A DNA stretch of 18,306 nucleotides from JAIBAI01 sp044238875 (GTDB taxonomy: Bacteria > Bacteroidota > Bacteroidia > M30B66): positions 1 to 18,306 of the forward strand of contig JBIICM010000032.1 in NCBI GenBank assembly GCA_044238875.1. Reading direction: 5' to 3'. The translations under genes and the position numbers were made by a program. Of this stretch, positions 16,498 through 18,306 are shown one piece after another (positions within the stretch are counted from its first letter, which is position 1; every line of letters starts with the position of its first letter). Below the pieces are notes generated by a model. The model searched no databases. It was not told where the DNA came from and was given only the letters and a program-made list of their open reading frames with translations.

Positions 16498-16518
16498 TGC
16501 CGTAGCGCCGAATAGCTG

Positions 16519-16549
16519 CGCACAATTGTGCGTCTTTGCTATTGCGCAA
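16519..16549. promoter_or_regulatory. Palindromes upstream of the icmF promoter, possible operator
   Basis: CGCACAATTGTGCG (16519-16532) is a perfect 14-base palindrome. Ten bases further is the 8-base palindrome TTGCGCAA (16542-16549). They lie in the 116-base gap between the ATPase stop and icmF, about 22 bases upstream of the icmF -33 element, where a dimeric regulator could bind. They could instead act in termination of the ATPase transcript, but there is no T-run. Confidence 0.4.
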
Positions 16550-16556
16550 GTTGGGA

Positions 16557-17915
16557 TTAAGCTGATTCTGTTTTCTCGGCAAACCAGGGCAAATAGTTTT
16601 CTATTTGTGAGGCCAAAAAATACGGCATGTTTAACAGGTGGTATTTTTTTCCTGTCGGCGTTTTTGCGGTTGTGATGTTCAAATGGCCCGCATACAACCG
16701 AACAGCAAGTAAATGCGGAGCCTCTTCCATGAACTGGTGAAGTGAGCGTAACTTTCCTTCCTTGCCCGATTTTACTTCAATTGGAATAAGTTTCCCATCA
16801 AATGGCATCAGGTAATCAACTTCGGCATCAGAAGTTTTTTTCTCCCTCACCCAAAAGTTCAGTCCGCCTGTAGCCCTCTGTTGCAAGGATAACAACTCCT
16901 GACCCACCAGGTGCTCAATCATGGTACCCTGAAAGATTTTACTCAGGTCATCGGTTCCGATAATCTCTTTTTGCAGGCCCAGTGAAAAGTTCATCAGGCC
17001 TGTATCAAGCATTTGCAAGCGTGGTGATTTTCTGTAATCGGGAGAAAGTGGCAAACGGGCATTGGTTACCGGATAAATCAGTGCAAACAAAAGTGTTTTT
17101 TCAAGGGTACGAAAGGCTTCCCCGATTTCCCTGGAACCGTAGGCTGATTTCCCGAATCCATGAAACTTGATTCTTTTTCCGGCCTCAGAAAACCCGCTAC
17201 GCAGAATATGTCGAATGATGTGCACCTGCTGTGCGTTGCGTGCATACTTTTCCACATCATCGGTGTAGGTTGCAACCAAAGCATCATAAATTATGGCTAA
17301 TCGACTCAAATCGCGGTTTTCGGCGTAGTTTTTAACAATTTCCGGCATACCTCCGGTAATGGCATACAGATGAAACAAGCGAAGAAGCTTGTCTATTGCA
17401 AAATCACGCATCGGAATACTTTGCAATTGCTCAAGAGCAGCATTTTCTCCTATGGCTAATAGAAATTCGGGAAAAGATACGGGTCTCAATACCAGAAATT
17501 CAACACGTCCAACAGGGAAACTGATGTCGGGCCTAAAAATGGTTTCAAGAAGAGAACTGGCAGCAATTACAGGTATTTCAGATGCTTGTTCGAAAAAATA
17601 CCGAAGAATTTGAATGGCAGAAGGGCAAACCTGAATTTCATCAATGAAAATGAGTGTTTTTTCTTTATTTGCAAGTGTTTTGTTTTTCAGAAAAAATAGC
17701 GCTTCCAGCAGTGATGCAATATCAGAAAACTGCTCAAAAGGAAGACGGTCCGCTCTCATCTCAAGGTTAAGGTAAATGTATTGTTCAAATTCAGCCCCGA
17801 AACCATGCACAAGTGATGTTTTTCCAACCTGCCTTGCTCCTCTGATAACAAGGGGTTTACGATCCTTTTTCAGAGCCCAGGAACGAAGTTCTATTAGTAA
17901 TTTTCGCTGAAACAT
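16557..17915 (-). CDS. AAA+ ATPase with DUF4143 and PD-(D/E)xK-like C-terminus
   Basis: This 452-residue protein belongs to the large prokaryotic AAA_14/DUF4143 ATPase group, common in Bacteroidetes and Archaea and of unknown cellular role. Walker A is GARQVGKT with K32; Walker B is LIFIDEIQ at about residues 88-95. A winged-helix-like middle part (about 200-290) follows. The DUF4143 C-terminus carries EVDY...PIEVKSGKEG, where D367, E380 and K382 match a PD-(D/E)xK nuclease core. The start MFQRKLLIEL is typical. It has a -7 box 4 bases before the ATG and a 33-base-period repeat array just upstream. It stands alone with no partner gene and looks like an accessory gene placed beside icmF. A mobile or defence role is possible but unproven. 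Confidence 0.9.
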   Translation of the reverse strand: MFQRKLLIELRSWALKKDRKPLVIRGARQVGKTSLVHGFGAEFEQYIYLNLEMRADRLPFEQFSDIASLLEALFFLKNKTLANKEKTLIFIDEIQVCPSAIQILRYFFEQASEIPVIAASSLLETIFRPDISFPVGRVEFLVLRPVSFPEFLLAIGENAALEQLQSIPMRDFAIDKLLRLFHLYAITGGMPEIVKNYAENRDLSRLAIIYDALVATYTDDVEKYARNAQQVHIIRHILRSGFSEAGKRIKFHGFGKSAYGSREIGEAFRTLEKTLLFALIYPVTNARLPLSPDYRKSPRLQMLDTGLMNFSLGLQKEIIGTDDLSKIFQGTMIEHLVGQELLSLQQRATGGLNFWVREKKTSDAEVDYLMPFDGKLIPIEVKSGKEGKLRSLHQFMEEAPHLLAVRLYAGHLNITTAKTPTGKKYHLLNMPYFLASQIENYLPWFAEKTESA

Positions 17916-17919
17916 TGCA

Positions 17920-17927
17920 CAAAGTTA
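17920..17927 (-). promoter_or_regulatory. -7 box of the ATPase gene, 4 bases before ATG
   Basis: The minus strand reads TAACTTTG, a perfect consensus match identical to the thyA box, then TGCA and the ATG at 17915. It is embedded in the gene-proximal copy of the 33-base-period repeat. Confidence 0.55.
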
Positions 17928-17999
17928 GGGCAATATAAATATATTTAAAACATAAAGTTAGGGTAATTTTGCCTGTTATTCATCATAAAGTTAGGGTAA
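17921..17999. repeat. Three direct repeats with exact 33-base period
   Basis: AAAGTTAGGGCAA (17921-17933), AAAGTTAGGGTAA (17954-17966) and AAAGTTAGGGTAA (17987-17999) start exactly 33 bases apart. The two distal copies match over 16 bases (CATAAAGTTAGGGTAA at 17951-17966 and 17984-17999). The spacers differ in sequence. On the minus strand each copy contains TAACTTTA or TAACTTTG, the -7 promoter core, so the array consists of three promoter-like boxes or protein-binding sites upstream of the ATPase. Confidence 0.8.
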
Positions 18000-18273
18000 A
18001 GTAGCAGATACGTTACTTCAAACATCGAAATACCTGCCCGGTTTGAAAATTGAAAGTCGAGAGACGCCGCCGGAGGAAAAAAACAAAGATTTTTAATCCA
18101 GCGCGGAGGGCATTGCCCTCTCTCATCTAAGGATGGCAATTCTTCACTTGACATACACTCAGGTAAAAACAAGGAAATCGCCACACGCTACAAGAAACTA
18201 AATAACTGAGAAGTTTTAAAATTGCTATCTTTCATAGCAATAATAGTTTGTTTTTGCTTTTTTTAAAAGCATA

Positions 18274-18306
18274 ATGGAGTATCTGTTCGGGAAATTAGCC
18301 CGAAAA
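18274..18306 (+). CDS. Possible start of a gene running off the right edge
   Basis: ATG at 18274 opens a frame reading M-E-Y-L-F-G-K-L-A-R-K to the window end with no stop. It follows two hairpins (18221-18241 and 18255-18271) and is transcribed away from the ATPase. There is no Shine-Dalgarno site, and only poor -7-like boxes upstream (TATCTTTC at 18226-18233). Eleven codons are too few to identify a product. Confidence 0.3.
   Translation, partial: MEYLFGKLARK

Larger units (their letters stand above)
17916..18273. other. 358-base stretch with no convincing gene: repeats and hairpins
   Basis: It holds the ATPase promoter and the 33-base-period repeat array (to 17999). Three inverted repeats follow: GAGGGC-ATT-GCCCTC (18106-18120), ATTGCTA-N7-TAGCAAT (18221-18241) and TGCTTTT-TTT-AAAAGCA (18255-18271). 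A 79-codon minus-strand frame (17945-18184) runs through the array but has no recognisable domain. The region between the ATPase array and 18200 could be part of a dispersed element. Nothing else is seen. Confidence 0.5.

Noticed and set aside
16557..17915. ATPase as part of a toxin-antitoxin or known defence operon
   Set aside because: No small partner gene, restriction, CRISPR or phage gene is adjacent. The gene stands alone, so no system can be claimed from this window.
17945..18184. 79-codon minus-strand frame ending in repeated YPNFM
   Set aside because: The YPNFM repetition is a by-product of the 33-base (11-codon) repeat period in frame. There is no domain, the composition is odd, and the frame runs across the promoter array. 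It may be part of a dispersed element but is not supported as a gene.

Overview
The window looks like chromosomal DNA from a free-living member of the Bacteroidetes. Three things point there: a secreted protease ending in a type IX secretion (Por) sorting domain, the absence of strong Shine-Dalgarno sites, and promoters of the Bacteroidetes type (TTG/TTTG, then about 17-19 bases, then TAnnTTTG). The futalosine-pathway gene mqnC and the fused mutase icmF fit a Cytophaga-, Chitinophaga- or Saprospira-like lineage, but the genus cannot be told from the sequence.

Layout from left to right. Bases 3-338 are the tail of a clan AA (retropepsin-like) aspartic protease, convergent with mqnC on the minus strand. 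mqnC is divergent from a short MerR-type regulator. Next comes a secreted prolyl dipeptidyl peptidase (S9/DPP4 type), convergent with a large secreted lysyl-endopeptidase-like serine protease carrying a T9SS tail; a large inverted repeat lies between them. From 6.5 to 9.8 kb the plus strand carries an NAD(P)H-dependent FMN reductase, a small dimeric alpha/beta-barrel protein, and then a compact run: thyA and folA (4-base ATGA overlap), followed by a YHS-domain lipoprotein and an SCO-type copper chaperone (also an ATGA overlap).

From 9.85 to 17.9 kb everything is on the minus strand. In transcription order there is an AAA+ ATPase with a DUF4143/PD-(D/E)xK tail, the fused isobutyryl-CoA mutase icmF, a secreted WG-repeat protein starting 22 bases after icmF, and a membrane-anchored class-A-beta-lactamase-fold serine hydrolase. 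The last 390 bases hold no convincing complete gene. They contain three copies of a 13-16 base repeat spaced exactly 33 bases apart immediately upstream of the ATPase, several short hairpins, and possibly the first 11 codons of a gene running off the right edge.

The genes form several functional groups: menaquinone synthesis (mqnC), extracellular protein and peptide digestion (the two peptidases), dTMP/tetrahydrofolate metabolism (thyA-folA), copper delivery (YHS-SCO) and B12-dependent acyl-CoA metabolism (icmF). No phage, CRISPR, transposase, rRNA or tRNA was seen.

The two least ordinary signals are regulatory. First, five genes have their -7 promoter box exactly 4 bases before the ATG, which implies leaderless mRNAs. 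Second, the 33-base-period repeat array upstream of the ATPase embeds the same -7 box in every copy.
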